Shown: piece by piece, positions 14,689-21,154 of the stretch | Position numbering within the stretch: position 1 is the stretch's first letter | Layout of the letters: each line of letters starts with the position of its first letter | Virus record (IMG/VR): IMGVR_UViG_3300020281_000135 | Location: 1 to 21,645 of that record | Direction: 5' to 3' (one strand) | Source: a virus | Length of the DNA stretch: 21,645 nucleotides | Translations under genes and position numbers: made by a program | Notes under the pieces: generated by a model | What the model was told of the DNA's origin: nothing | Databases searched by the model: none | What the model saw: the letters and a program-made list of their open reading frames with translations, nothing else

Positions 14689-16458
14689 ATGGCTACGTTT
14701 GACGTAAATACACAAGTAAGGAAAGTTTCGACCACTGCGACTGGGCAAACTGAATTTGACTTTTCTTTTCAAGTAAACTCAATCAATGATATTGACGTTT
14801 ATGTTGATAGCGTATTGCAAACTAGTGGCTTTTCTATTGTAAATAGTAGCAATAACCCTGGGTTAAATACAGACGGAACAGGGCGAGTTAAGTTTACTAC
14901 AGCCCCAGCAAATGGCACGACTGTAGCCATCAAGTCGGATGTTCCCCTGGGCAGAACCAGTGTATACACAGCTGGCGGTAATATTACAGCAGCCTCACTA
15001 GAAACAGATTTTGACACCATTGCCATGAAGATTGGTGATGCAGACGAAACACTTAACAGGTCACTAAAAGCACCTGTTGGTGACCCTGACGATATTGATA
15101 TGACGATGCCAGTAAAGGCATCCAGGCTTGGGAAGGTGCTTGGTTTCAATGCAACAACTGGTAATCCAGAAGCTGGGCCTACCATTGCTGACGTTCAAAC
15201 CCTGGCAGCTATTACAGCTGACATAGGAACCCTGGCAGACATAGAAGATGGCACAGATGCTACTGATGCAATACAAACTGTTGCAGCTAATTCAGCTAAC
15301 GTCACAACAGTAGCAGGCATCAACACAACACACCTTGCTAATGTATCTGGTGTAGCAACAGAAGTTGGAAGGCTTGGCACAGCTGACGCTGTATCAGATA
15401 TGAACACACTTGGCACTAGTGCCATTGTAACAGACATGGATACCCTGGCTAACATTTCGGCAGACATCACTACGCTTGCCCACATTGAGGATGGCACAAC
15501 AGCTACCAATGCTATTCAGACGGTTGCCACAAATATAAGTTCTGTCCAAAGCGCACAAGCAAACGCAACTGCGGCTGAAGCAGCAAGGGATAGCGCAAAA
15601 GCTATCGCAGCTGCAATGGGTGCGGCTCTTGATAACTTTGATGACCGTTACCTTGGCACAATGGCTGACACTGTTGGCAATACTTTAAGTGTAAATAAAG
15701 TAACTACACTAACAAATGGCTCTGCTGAAATTACGGTTGCTGATAATACTGGCATTGTTGTGGGAATGAAGGCTACATTAAGTAACTATATTCCAGATGG
15801 CACTAATGTTATTGGTATTAGTGGCACAACTATTAGCCTAGACAATGCGGCACTACAGGCTGGTAGTGGGTTAACTGTTGTGTTTAGCGCACATGGTGTA
15901 ATTCAAGCGTTTAACACAAGCACTGACGGCCCATCTACTGACAATGACGGCAATGCCTTAGTTACTGGTGCGCTATACTTTAACACTACAGACAACGAAA
16001 TGCGTGTCTATGACGGAGCAAACTGGATAGCTGCATCAGCGGCTGGCTCTGCTTCTATGAATATCTTTGAATACACAGTATCAGGTTCGCCCACCGCCAC
16101 ATTTTCTGGAACAGATGATAACGGAGCAACACTATCCTATACTCAACAGAACATCCAGGTTGTTAAAGATGGTGTTATTCTTCATGCAGATGACTTTACT
16201 GCAAACAACGGAACGTCAATTACTCTAATTGATAGTGGCGGTAGTAACTTAAACGCAGCTGTAGGTTCTGAAATTGTAATCTATGCTTTTAAATCATTCA
16301 CGGTTGCTGACACAGTTTCTAAATCTTCAGGTGGCACATTTAGTTCTAACGTCACTGTGACAGGCACATTGAACGCAACCACAGATGTTCAAGTAAATGG
16401 AGCGTCTGTAGCAACAATGGGCAAATCAATCGCTATGGCAATCGTATTCGGAGGATAA
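14689..16458 (+). CDS. Tail fibre protein with T7 gp17-like N-terminal domain
   Basis: The 589-residue product begins with the T7 tail-fibre attachment domain. Residues 1-150 contain TTATGQTEFDFSFQVNSIND, I-D-V-Y-V-D, a K-F-T-T-A-P-A-N-G-T-T-V-A-I strand, the P-L-G-R-T-S segment, and L-E-T-D-F-D-T-I-A-M-K-I...R-S-L-K-A-P. T7 gp17 uses this part to bind the tail tube. Residues about 175-290 hold A-D-I-x-T-L-A-x-I-E-D-G repeats, likely a trimeric fibrous shaft. A coiled stretch with AEAARDSAKAIAAAMG follows, then beta-rich segments including ALYFNTTDNEMRVYDGANW, a motif common in phage fibres. The end is MGKSIAMAIVFGG. It should sense the host surface, probably together with the next three small proteins. 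It has its own promoter-like element. Confidence 0.88.
   Translation: MATFDVNTQVRKVSTTATGQTEFDFSFQVNSINDIDVYVDSVLQTSGFSIVNSSNNPGLNTDGTGRVKFTTAPANGTTVAIKSDVPLGRTSVYTAGGNITAASLETDFDTIAMKIGDADETLNRSLKAPVGDPDDIDMTMPVKASRLGKVLGFNATTGNPEAGPTIADVQTLAAITADIGTLADIEDGTDATDAIQTVAANSANVTTVAGINTTHLANVSGVATEVGRLGTADAVSDMNTLGTSAIVTDMDTLANISADITTLAHIEDGTTATNAIQTVATNISSVQSAQANATAAEAARDSAKAIAAAMGAALDNFDDRYLGTMADTVGNTLSVNKVTTLTNGSAEITVADNTGIVVGMKATLSNYIPDGTNVIGISGTTISLDNAALQAGSGLTVVFSAHGVIQAFNTSTDGPSTDNDGNALVTGALYFNTTDNEMRVYDGANWIAASAAGSASMNIFEYTVSGSPTATFSGTDDNGATLSYTQQNIQVVKDGVILHADDFTANNGTSITLIDSGGSNLNAAVGSEIVIYAFKSFTVADTVSKSSGGTFSSNVTVTGTLNATTDVQVNGASVATMGKSIAMAIVFGG
15217..15546 (+). repeat. Two related 87-base shaft repeats in the tail fibre gene
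   Basis: Bases 15217-15303 and 15460-15546 encode two 29-residue units, A-D-I-G-T-L-A-D-I-E-D-G... and A-D-I-T-T-L-A-H-I-E-D-G..., identical at 21 of 29 residues and offset by 81 residues. The DNA differs at many third positions, so the copies are old or held by selection on protein. The pattern of I/V/A every few residues fits a trimeric beta-helical or coiled shaft. The area between holds further T-V-A-G-I and N-V-S-G-V units of the same kind. Confidence 0.7.
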
Positions 16459-16459
16459 A

Positions 16460-16825
16460 ATGGCAGCACCAAACATAGTAAACGTATCAACCATTACCGC
16501 TAAAACAGTAGCGGCAGGACTTACCACAACAACTACCACAAACATTCTTGAAAATGCAGCATCGTCAGGCAAGGTTTTCAAAATCAACACAATCCTTGTG
16601 AGTAACATTGATGGAGCAAATAGTGCATCTGTTACTGTTTATTATAATGATGGTACGGCAAACAATTATTCTATTGCCACAACAATAGATGTACCAGCAG
16701 ATAGCACTCTTGTTCTGACTGACAAGAACAGTGTTATTTACCTTGAAGAAAACACACGAATTAGGGCTGGTGCTTCTGCTGCAAGTGATTTGATGATGCT
16801 GATTTCTTACGAGGAGATTTCCTAA
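16460..16825 (+). CDS. Small tail-fibre-locus structural protein
   Basis: This 121-residue protein starts one base after the fibre stop, with GGAGG at 16450-16454. It is Thr/Ala/Ser-rich with clear beta strands. GKVFKINTILVSNIDGANSA is followed by SVTVYYNDGT, IATTIDVPADSTLVLTDKN, then YLEENTRIRAGASAASDLM and a final ISYEEIS. The P-A-[DG]-x-T-L-V-x-x-D-K...Y-L-E-E-x-x-x-I-R-A pattern recurs in small virion proteins of marine phages, which are thought to be tail or fibre accessories with an immunoglobulin- or jelly-roll-like fold. Function is not established. Position between the fibre and collar genes supports a role at the tail tip. Confidence 0.65.
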   Translation: MAAPNIVNVSTITAKTVAAGLTTTTTTNILENAASSGKVFKINTILVSNIDGANSASVTVYYNDGTANNYSIATTIDVPADSTLVLTDKNSVIYLEENTRIRAGASAASDLMMLISYEEIS

Positions 16826-17319
16826 TGCCAAGGATTATCAATGGTAGGTCATCTTATTCTGATGACCGTGGAACTATCCTTCAGGCTCAACACGCTGAAA
16901 CCACTTCTGAAGTGACATTATCAGCAACAAAAACATATGAAGAACTTGGTGCTAATGTAACACTTGTATCGAAAGGGCGTAATAGTAAGTTTTTGTTGTT
17001 TGGTCATGGTCATATGTATGGCACTTCTAGCGGTGCAAATAGGATGAACTTAGGTTTTAGTGTAACCATTGGCGGCACAACAACTAGGATACTTGGAACA
17101 GATGGAGGTGCAGGGGATTCATGGGCAAATGAACAAGATGGTGCTTCTGGGCAAAACGGTGATAGATGTTATATGTACACTGTTACTGCGGCACCAGGAA
17201 CTAGCATGACCTTTAAGTTGCTAGCCGCAAGCTGGGATGTATCTGGTACTACTGGAAGATTTAATTTATCTGGGTATGCTTTCAAATCAATATTAGAAGT
17301 TTTGGAAATAGCAACTTAG
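16825..17319 (+). CDS. Hypothetical tail-locus protein
   Basis: The 164-residue product overlaps the previous stop by one base (TAATG). No family was recognised. It begins MPRIINGRSSYSDDRGTILQ, followed by several hydrophobic beta-strand-like stretches (SEVTLSATKTYEELGANVTLV, split by short turns) and a glycine/histidine segment LLFGHGHMYGTSSG. Near the centre is a Gly/Asp/Asn-rich loop around GGAGDSWANEQDG, and the end is a helix KSILEVLEIAT. The layout suggests a beta-sandwich that could be a fibre tip or receptor-binding accessory, based on position only. It contains the only GANTC site of the window (17116-17120), which may mean a recent arrival from another genome or a site tolerated here. 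Confidence 0.6.
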   Translation: MPRIINGRSSYSDDRGTILQAQHAETTSEVTLSATKTYEELGANVTLVSKGRNSKFLLFGHGHMYGTSSGANRMNLGFSVTIGGTTTRILGTDGGAGDSWANEQDGASGQNGDRCYMYTVTAAPGTSMTFKLLAASWDVSGTTGRFNLSGYAFKSILEVLEIAT

Positions 17320-17329
17320 GGGGGCAAGT

Positions 17330-17941
17330 ATGAGCAACGCAAGAAACTTATCAGACATTGTAGGCGGCAACTTTAACATTCCTGTTGGCTCACTTGGCAA
17401 TGCTCCCAACCCTATTGATGCTGGCACTATTGTTTCATGGGCAAAGGACAGTACGCCTACAGGCTGGCTTCAGTGTGATGGCTCTGCTGTTTCTCGTTCA
17501 ACATATGCTACTTTGTTTACTGCTATTGGCACAACCTACGGCACTGGTGACGGCTCGTCCACATTTAATATACCTGATTTAAGAGGGCGTGTTGTTGCTG
17601 GAAAAGACAATATGGGCGGCAGTGCAGCTAGTCGGATTACATCTGCGGTTACTGTTGATGGAGCAACGCTTGGTACAACTGGCGGCTCACAAAGTCACAC
17701 ATTAACTGAAGCGCAACTTCCTTCACACTTTCATAGACCAGGTGGTTATTCTGGCAATACTACCTATAGATTTTTTTATGGCTTAAACACTACCTCATCT
17801 GGTTATGCTTACCCTGCGGTTGGCGGTTCTGGAACTTTTTTAAATACATTACTTGGAACACAGACAGACCCAGTCGGTAGTGGCAATACTCATAACAACA
17901 TTCAACCTTTGTTGATTGCGTTGTATATAATCAAAACATAG
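17330..17941 (+). CDS. Phage tail collar domain protein
   Basis: The 203-residue protein starts after AGGGGGGC with normal spacing. Residues about 30-90 are a textbook tail collar domain: AGTIVSWAKDSTPTGWLQCD, then G-S-A-V-S-R-S-T-Y-A-x-L-F, then Y-G-T-G-D-G-S-S-T-F-N-I-P-D-L-R-G-R. The C-terminal part has the expected SHTLTEAQLPSHFHRPGGYS segment and closing NNIQPLLIALYIIKT. This kind of protein (T4 gp12-type short-fibre and microcystin-dependent-like proteins) forms trimeric fibre tips with histidine-coordinated metal. The S-H-x-H-type histidines near the end of QLPSHFH are consistent. It is likely a fibre tip or second receptor-binding component. C-terminal bases were checked for variable-repeat structure and none was seen. 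Confidence 0.88.
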   Translation: MSNARNLSDIVGGNFNIPVGSLGNAPNPIDAGTIVSWAKDSTPTGWLQCDGSAVSRSTYATLFTAIGTTYGTGDGSSTFNIPDLRGRVVAGKDNMGGSAASRITSAVTVDGATLGTTGGSQSHTLTEAQLPSHFHRPGGYSGNTTYRFFYGLNTTSSGYAYPAVGGSGTFLNTLLGTQTDPVGSGNTHNNIQPLLIALYIIKT

Positions 17942-17948
17942 GTGACTT

Positions 17949-18224
17949 ATGGCAGTATGGAAAATTATACGAGAAACTGACAACAAAGGCACTATCTACA
18001 AAGACGGTGTTCCTTATGGGGATTTAGACATTAGCTGGCTACCCTCAACAATCAGGGCTGTGCAAGGACAAGGTGACGGCTCTGCTTATCTCGAAAAAAT
18101 AAACACAGAAACAGATTTTGTATCTGATTTGTCGGCAGAAAGTTGGCACTCGAATATGTCAGAAACATGGCAAGATGCTGAAGATGCAGTGCAAAGTCCA
18201 CAACTATATGATGGGAGTGTGTGA
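17949..18224 (+). CDS. Small conserved tail-locus protein
   Basis: This 91-residue acidic protein lies 7 bases after the collar gene. It shows a compact N-terminal segment, AVWKIIRETDNKGTIYKDGV, then DLDISWLPSTIRAVQGQGDG, an aspartate-plus-W-L-P motif followed by I-x-A-V-Q. Similar segments occur in small proteins encoded beside tail fibre or collar genes in marine phages, and some are suspected fibre-assembly helpers. That function is inferred. The C-terminal third is Ser/Glu/Trp-rich (SAESWHSNMSETWQDAED). Its TGA overlaps the ATG of the next, very short gene. Confidence 0.6.
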   Translation: MAVWKIIRETDNKGTIYKDGVPYGDLDISWLPSTIRAVQGQGDGSAYLEKINTETDFVSDLSAESWHSNMSETWQDAEDAVQSPQLYDGSV

Positions 18225-18349
18225 TGCCGCATATTTATGATTTAAATCCAGGGCTAAATTCAAAGCCAAAAGACAAGAAACCTGAGGCAAAAACAAAACC
18301 AAAGGAGGAACCACCTAAAAAGAGGGGAAGGCCGAAGAAGGCCAAGTAG
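18224..18349 (+). CDS. 41-residue AT-hook protein
   Basis: An ATG at 18224-18226 shares one base with the preceding stop (TGATG) and opens a 41-codon frame ending TAG at 18347-18349. GGGAG lies a few bases upstream. After MPHIYDLNPGLNSK the product is mostly Lys, Pro and Glu, and it ends KKRGRPKKAK. That is an AT-hook: the G-R-P core flanked by basic residues that inserts in the minor groove of AT-rich DNA, known from HMG-I type proteins and some bacterial and phage proteins. A DNA-binding or DNA-condensing role is inferred. The frame is below the usual length cutoff but fills a gap that would otherwise be empty between tightly packed genes. Confidence 0.65.
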   Translation: MPHIYDLNPGLNSKPKDKKPEAKTKPKEEPPKKRGRPKKAK

Positions 18350-18358
18350 GTATGGAGT

Positions 18359-18829
18359 ATGTTGGAGTATGTAGCAGCAGCGAATGCGGCCTATTCGGTA
18401 GTGAAGAGGGCCATTCAAAACGGAAAAGAATTGCACAGCTGCGCCAAAGCCATATCTCAATTTACTCATGCATCAGATGACTTACGAAAAAGCCACGAAC
18501 AAAAAAAGCGTAGCATATGGACAAAGTTTCTGGGCAAGGAGGACAACGACCTAGAAACATTTATGCACCTTGAAGCTATCAAAGCAAAAGAAGACGAACT
18601 CAAACAGATGATGATATACCTGGGCCGACCAGGTTTACATAGCGACTGGGTCAAGTACCAGGTAGAAGCTAGAAAGCGCAGACAGCAAGAAGCTGAAGAC
18701 AAGAAGCGCAAGATAAGAGAACTCAAAGAAAATTTAGAGATAGCAGCAGCATGGGTACTGGGTGCGATTGCCCTTACCATTGTTGTTGCTTTTGTAGTGT
18801 GGGTTTTACAAAGGAAGGGCGTAATATGA
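18359..18829 (+). CDS. Membrane-anchored coiled-coil protein, unknown
   Basis: The 156-residue protein has a helical N-terminus (EYVAAANAAYSVVKRAIQNG), then a basic middle. Residues 100-127 are strongly charged and likely coiled coil (VEARKRRQQEAEDKKRKIRE). Residues 128-150 form a C-terminal membrane helix (AAAWVLGAIALTIVVAFVVW), ending in QRKGVI. Tail-anchored topology with the soluble part in the cytoplasm is likely. It is the first gene of a row of small membrane proteins that ends in the endolysin, so an accessory lysis role is possible. No known family was firmly recognised. The ribosome binding site is unclear (GGAG is only 1-2 bases from ATG, AGG further up). It ends in an ATGA overlap with the next gene. 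Confidence 0.6.
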   Translation: MLEYVAAANAAYSVVKRAIQNGKELHSCAKAISQFTHASDDLRKSHEQKKRSIWTKFLGKEDNDLETFMHLEAIKAKEDELKQMMIYLGRPGLHSDWVKYQVEARKRRQQEAEDKKRKIRELKENLEIAAAWVLGAIALTIVVAFVVWVLQRKGVI

Positions 18830-19059
18830 TAGGCAAAATTTTAGATGCATCAAAGAAACATCAGGTGCTTCCCAGGGTTATGATGATAGTGATGACCTAC
18901 CAGTATTTCGTTGTAACAAATTGGTTCATGTCACTTTCTTCACCAGAAAATTCTCAAGCGGCATTGGTCAGTGTGGTGACAGGTGCCATGACAGGGGCGT
19001 TTGGACTTTGGCTTGGGTCAGAAGGCAAACATATAAACGATGGCAGCAAAACTAAATGA
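18826..19059 (+). CDS. Small two-TM holin-like protein
   Basis: The chosen start is ATG 18826, which overlaps the preceding TGA (ATGA) and has AAGGAAGGG at 18811-18819. An in-frame start at 18751 would place a cysteine-rich, unrelated stretch inside the previous gene. The 77 residues contain two hydrophobic helices: 15-36 (LPRVMMIVMTYQYFVVTNWF) and 45-64 (AALVSVVTGAMTGAFGLWLG). A polar loop separates them and the tail is charged. Size, two helices and a short charged C-terminus fit a class II or III type holin, which would permeabilise the inner membrane for the endolysin. The pattern HK-x-LPR...W-F-M-x-L...Q-A-A-L-V-S is familiar from small proteins of marine phages. A holin role is inferred, since another holin candidate lies downstream. 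Confidence 0.6.
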   Translation: MIGKILDASKKHQVLPRVMMIVMTYQYFVVTNWFMSLSSPENSQAALVSVVTGAMTGAFGLWLGSEGKHINDGSKTK

Positions 19060-19450
19060 AAATACAGAGGTAGCTTTACCTCTTAGAAATATTATCAGCA
19101 TGGTTGCGGCAGCAAGTGTGGCAACCTGGGCATACTTTGGCATCATTGAAAGGCTAAATACCATTCAGACCAACCAAACAATGATGAAGGCTGACCTAGA
19201 AAAGAATACGGAGTTTCGTATCAAATGGCCCAGGGGTGAGATGGGTTCTTTGCCAGCCGACAGTGAACAGTTTATGTTGATTGAACACCTGGCAAAAGAA
19301 TTAGAAAAACTACAGGAACAAATAGAAAGTGGGCAGGCTCCATTTGACCAGCAACAAAAGTTAACTCTGGAATTTTATGAGAAAAGGATTAACGATTTAG
19401 AAGATAGGATAGAGGCTTTGCGGTCTAACGGATACGGTGGCATGAAATGA
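19040..19450 (+). CDS. N-anchored coiled-coil membrane protein (possible spanin-like)
   Basis: The 136-residue product overlaps the previous gene by 20 bases. Residues 16-36 are a membrane helix (RNIISMVAAASVATWAYFGI). After it come I-E-R-L-N-T-I-Q and an unusual conserved-looking motif KWPRGEMGSLPAD (62-74). Residues 78-126 are coiled coil (LIEHLAKELEKLQEQIESGQ and later ERINDLEDRIEAL-like heptads). A single N-terminal helix followed by a periplasmic coiled coil is the layout of inner-membrane spanins (Rz), which disrupt the outer membrane at lysis. No matching outer-membrane lipoprotein (lipobox) was found, and the W-P-R-G-E motif is not a spanin feature I know. The call stays open. Confidence 0.55.
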   Translation: MAAKLNENTEVALPLRNIISMVAAASVATWAYFGIIERLNTIQTNQTMMKADLEKNTEFRIKWPRGEMGSLPADSEQFMLIEHLAKELEKLQEQIESGQAPFDQQQKLTLEFYEKRINDLEDRIEALRSNGYGGMK

Positions 19451-19686
19451 TAGAGGCGGTATTTGTTTTATTGTTATGGACAGCTGGCGGTGATGAACCG
19501 CTAGAGTATACGCCATATGAAAAGTTATCTGAATGCTTGTCTACTAAGCGCAAGATAAAACAAAACACTAACGGTGGTGTGAACTTTGATAACCAGTGGC
19601 AGTGTAAAGAACTCAAGGTGCAGATGGAGCAAAGCAGTGATGGCACCTGGCATATAATTAAACTGATGGAGGAGGTATCAAAATGA
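19447..19686 (+). CDS. Small exported or membrane protein, unknown
   Basis: The gene is joined to the previous one by an ATGA overlap (19447-19450). The 79-residue product starts with a short hydrophobic segment (IEAVFVLLLWTAGG), possibly a signal peptide or anchor. It continues with YEKLSECLSTKRKIKQ and later QWQCKELKVQM, giving two cysteines (Cys30, Cys53) that could pair if the protein is periplasmic. The Y-x-x-L-x-E-C-L-x-x-K-R-x-I pattern resembles small proteins found in alphaproteobacterial phages near lysis genes, none of known function. No lipobox is present, so it is not an obvious outer-membrane spanin. Confidence 0.55.
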   Translation: MIEAVFVLLLWTAGGDEPLEYTPYEKLSECLSTKRKIKQNTNGGVNFDNQWQCKELKVQMEQSSDGTWHIIKLMEEVSK

Positions 19687-20075
19687 TTAACTTACTTGGA
19701 AATCTTGTTGGCCCAGTGACAGGGCTACTGGATAAATTTATTGAGGACAAAGACCAGAAGAATGCTTTGGCCCATGAGATTGCAACCATGTCACAACGCC
19801 ATGCTCAGGAAGCAATGCTTGCTCAGATTGAGGTATTGAAAGCTGACGCAAAAGGTAACTGGTTTCAGGCATCGTGGCGGCCCTTGATTGGCTGGATTTG
19901 TGGCTTGTCGCTAGGCATAAATTACATGGTATCGCCTATCGCTCATGGCTTTGGGATTACTATTCCCCAGGCTGATATGTCTGTAATGATGCCGTTGATG
20001 TTTGGGATGTTGGGGATTGGTGGAATGCGTAGTTTTGACAAGGCAAAGAAGACAGACACAAAGGTTATTAAATGA
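19683..20075 (+). CDS. Holin of the GTA 3TM type
   Basis: The 130-residue protein starts in an ATGA overlap, with GGAGG at 19669-19673. The N-terminal third is an amphipathic helix (VTGLLDKFIEDKDQKNALAH). Next come the family signature N-W-F-Q-A-S-W-R-P-L-I-G-W (59-71) and hydrophobic helices at about 67-90 and 100-116, ending basic (RSFDKAKKTDTKVIK). The Q-A-S-W-R-P-x-x-G-W motif marks the holin family first defined from gene transfer agents of Rhodobacter (GTA_holin_3TM), which is common in alphaproteobacterial phages. It should form the inner-membrane hole that lets the M15 endolysin downstream reach the cell wall. This supports an alphaproteobacterial host. Confidence 0.85.
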   Translation: MINLLGNLVGPVTGLLDKFIEDKDQKNALAHEIATMSQRHAQEAMLAQIEVLKADAKGNWFQASWRPLIGWICGLSLGINYMVSPIAHGFGITIPQADMSVMMPLMFGMLGIGGMRSFDKAKKTDTKVIK

Positions 20076-20314
20076 CAGCCCAGCTGAAGCTACAGCCTGG
20101 TGAGTTAACACCAACGGAAGAGCGACAGGCCAGGATGTATAAGGAGGTAGCGCACAAGTATGCAAGCAGACTGGCACAAAGCTATCAGCAGCTGGTAGTC
20201 GAGTGCAACATGACATGGCCTAACTATAGACAGGATTGTTATGCGTCTGCACTAGAGGAAATTCACGATATGTATTCAAGAGAGGAGGCACCATGCGTAA
20301 GTTTGATAAGGTAA
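20072..20314 (+). CDS. Small cytoplasmic protein, unknown
   Basis: The 80-residue product starts in an ATGA overlap with the holin gene. It is helical (LTPTEERQARMYKEVAHKYA and later LAQSYQQLVVEC). It has three cysteines (45, 56, 75) and no membrane segment or signal. I do not recognise it. The C-terminal 22 bases overlap the next gene, whose ribosome binding site (GAGGAGG) lies within this frame. Co-location with the holin and endolysin suggests late expression; function cannot be inferred. Confidence 0.55.
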   Translation: MTAQLKLQPGELTPTEERQARMYKEVAHKYASRLAQSYQQLVVECNMTWPNYRQDCYASALEEIHDMYSREEAPCVSLIR

Positions 20315-20478
20315 ATCGTGACAGCAAATACAAGGACATTCCATCTAAGTATCTTGCTGGAGCAAAGAACAAAGATAAAAGAGCGGCTGAGATTAGAAGC
20401 ACCAGGCGCAAGTATAAAATGAGTAAGCTGACATCAGCTGACTACGATAGAATTAGTATGATGAGAGCGAGGGGGTAA
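20293..20478 (+). CDS. Small basic protein, unknown
   Basis: The start ATG 20293 has GAGGAGG at 20282-20288. A longer in-frame start at 20236 would have no good site and would overlap the previous gene more. The 61-residue product is very basic (MRKFDKVNRDSKYKDIPSKY and RAAEIRSTRRKYKMSK). It contains the pattern I-P-x-K-Y-L-A-G followed by K-R-A-A-E-I-R-x-T-R-x-x-Y, which I have seen in very small proteins of marine phages, without known function. Such basic small proteins may bind DNA or RNA. The stop overlaps the next ATG (TAATG). Confidence 0.5.
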   Translation: MRKFDKVNRDSKYKDIPSKYLAGAKNKDKRAAEIRSTRRKYKMSKLTSADYDRISMMRARG

Positions 20479-20687
20479 TGGCAGCACCAGAAAAATATAA
20501 AAAGATGTTTGGCGAGAAGAGGGCCAACGCTATCTATAAACGTGGATTGGGGGCGTACTATTCAAGTGGCAGTAGACCAGGTATGTCAGCCCATGGCTGG
20601 GCAGTAGCTAGGCTCAAGGCCCATGCAAAGGGCAAGGCAACCGTGAAGAAAGCAGACGGTGACTTGTTCAGGAAAAAGAAAACATAG
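20478..20687 (+). CDS. Small basic protein (DUF5824-like)
   Basis: This 69-residue basic protein shares one base with the previous stop. Its core Y-K-R-G-L-G-A-Y-Y-S-S-G-S-R-P-G-M-S-A-H-G-W-A-x-A-R, about residues 20-45, is a very recognisable block in small phage and phage-derived proteins (the DUF5824-type G-A-[FY]-[YF]-S-S-G-S-R-P pattern). Its biochemical role is not known to me. The C-terminus is lysine-rich (GKATVKKADGDLFRKKKT). It lies directly before the endolysin gene. The family name is from pattern memory and should be confirmed by profile search. Confidence 0.6.
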   Translation: MAAPEKYKKMFGEKRANAIYKRGLGAYYSSGSRPGMSAHGWAVARLKAHAKGKATVKKADGDLFRKKKT

Positions 20688-20698
20688 GAGGAAGCAAC

Positions 20699-21154
20699 AT
20701 GGCTTTTAAATTATCTGACAGAAGTTTGGCAAGACTTGAAGGTGTAGAGGACAGTATGAGGGCTGTCACTGAACTTGCTATTGAATACACCAAGATAGAT
20801 TTTGGTGTAACCTGTGGACTGCGTACCATTGAAGAACAAAGAGAACTTGTCGAAGCTGGTGCATCACAAACAATGAACAGCAAACACATTCCAGGTTTGG
20901 CTGTCGATGTTGTGGCATACATTGGCCCCAGGGTTTCATGGGAAGTAAATCTTTATGATGATATCGCTGACGCATTCAAGATTGCTGCGATTGAACTTGG
21001 TACTGGAATACGCTGGGGTGCGGCATGGCATATCCCAGACATTCGTGAATGGAACGGTACAATGGAAGAGGCCATGAACTCATACGTTGATACTAGAAGG
21101 AAGGAAGGGAAGCGACCATTCATAGACGCTCCCCATTTTGAGTTGTCTTCTTGA
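20699..21154 (+). CDS. Endolysin, M15-family peptidase (VanY/T5-type)
   Basis: The 151-residue product has AGGAGG about 8 bases before ATG. It cleaves peptide cross-links of peptidoglycan at lysis (L-alanyl-D-glutamate or D-Ala peptidase activity). The zinc site of M15 is complete: S-K-H-x-x-G-x-A-x-D (His63, Asp70) and D-A-P-H-F-E-L (His146), with Asp143 in the D-x-P-H position as the catalytic residue. An upstream R-T-I-E-E-Q-R motif (42-48) and a W-G segment (R-W-G-A-A-W, 105-110) are also typical of the T5 endolysin type. No signal peptide is present, so release through a holin is expected, and two holin-like genes lie upstream. Its stop directly abuts a - strand gene. Confidence 0.92.
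   Translation: MAFKLSDRSLARLEGVEDSMRAVTELAIEYTKIDFGVTCGLRTIEEQRELVEAGASQTMNSKHIPGLAVDVVAYIGPRVSWEVNLYDDIADAFKIAAIELGTGIRWGAAWHIPDIREWNGTMEEAMNSYVDTRRKEGKRPFIDAPHFELSS

Noticed and set aside
17330-17941. Diversity-generating retroelement target in the collar protein
   Set aside because: No reverse transcriptase, no second copy of the C-terminal coding sequence and no template-like repeat are present in the window.
18751-18825. Longer N-terminus for the 77-residue holin-like protein
   Set aside because: The extension is cysteine-rich, lies inside the previous gene's membrane helix coding region, and has no ribosome binding site, while ATG 18826 has AAGGAAGGG and an ATGA overlap.
20236-20292. 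Longer N-terminus for the 61-residue basic protein
   Set aside because: The upstream start lacks a ribosome binding site; ATG 20293 has GAGGAGG at good spacing.
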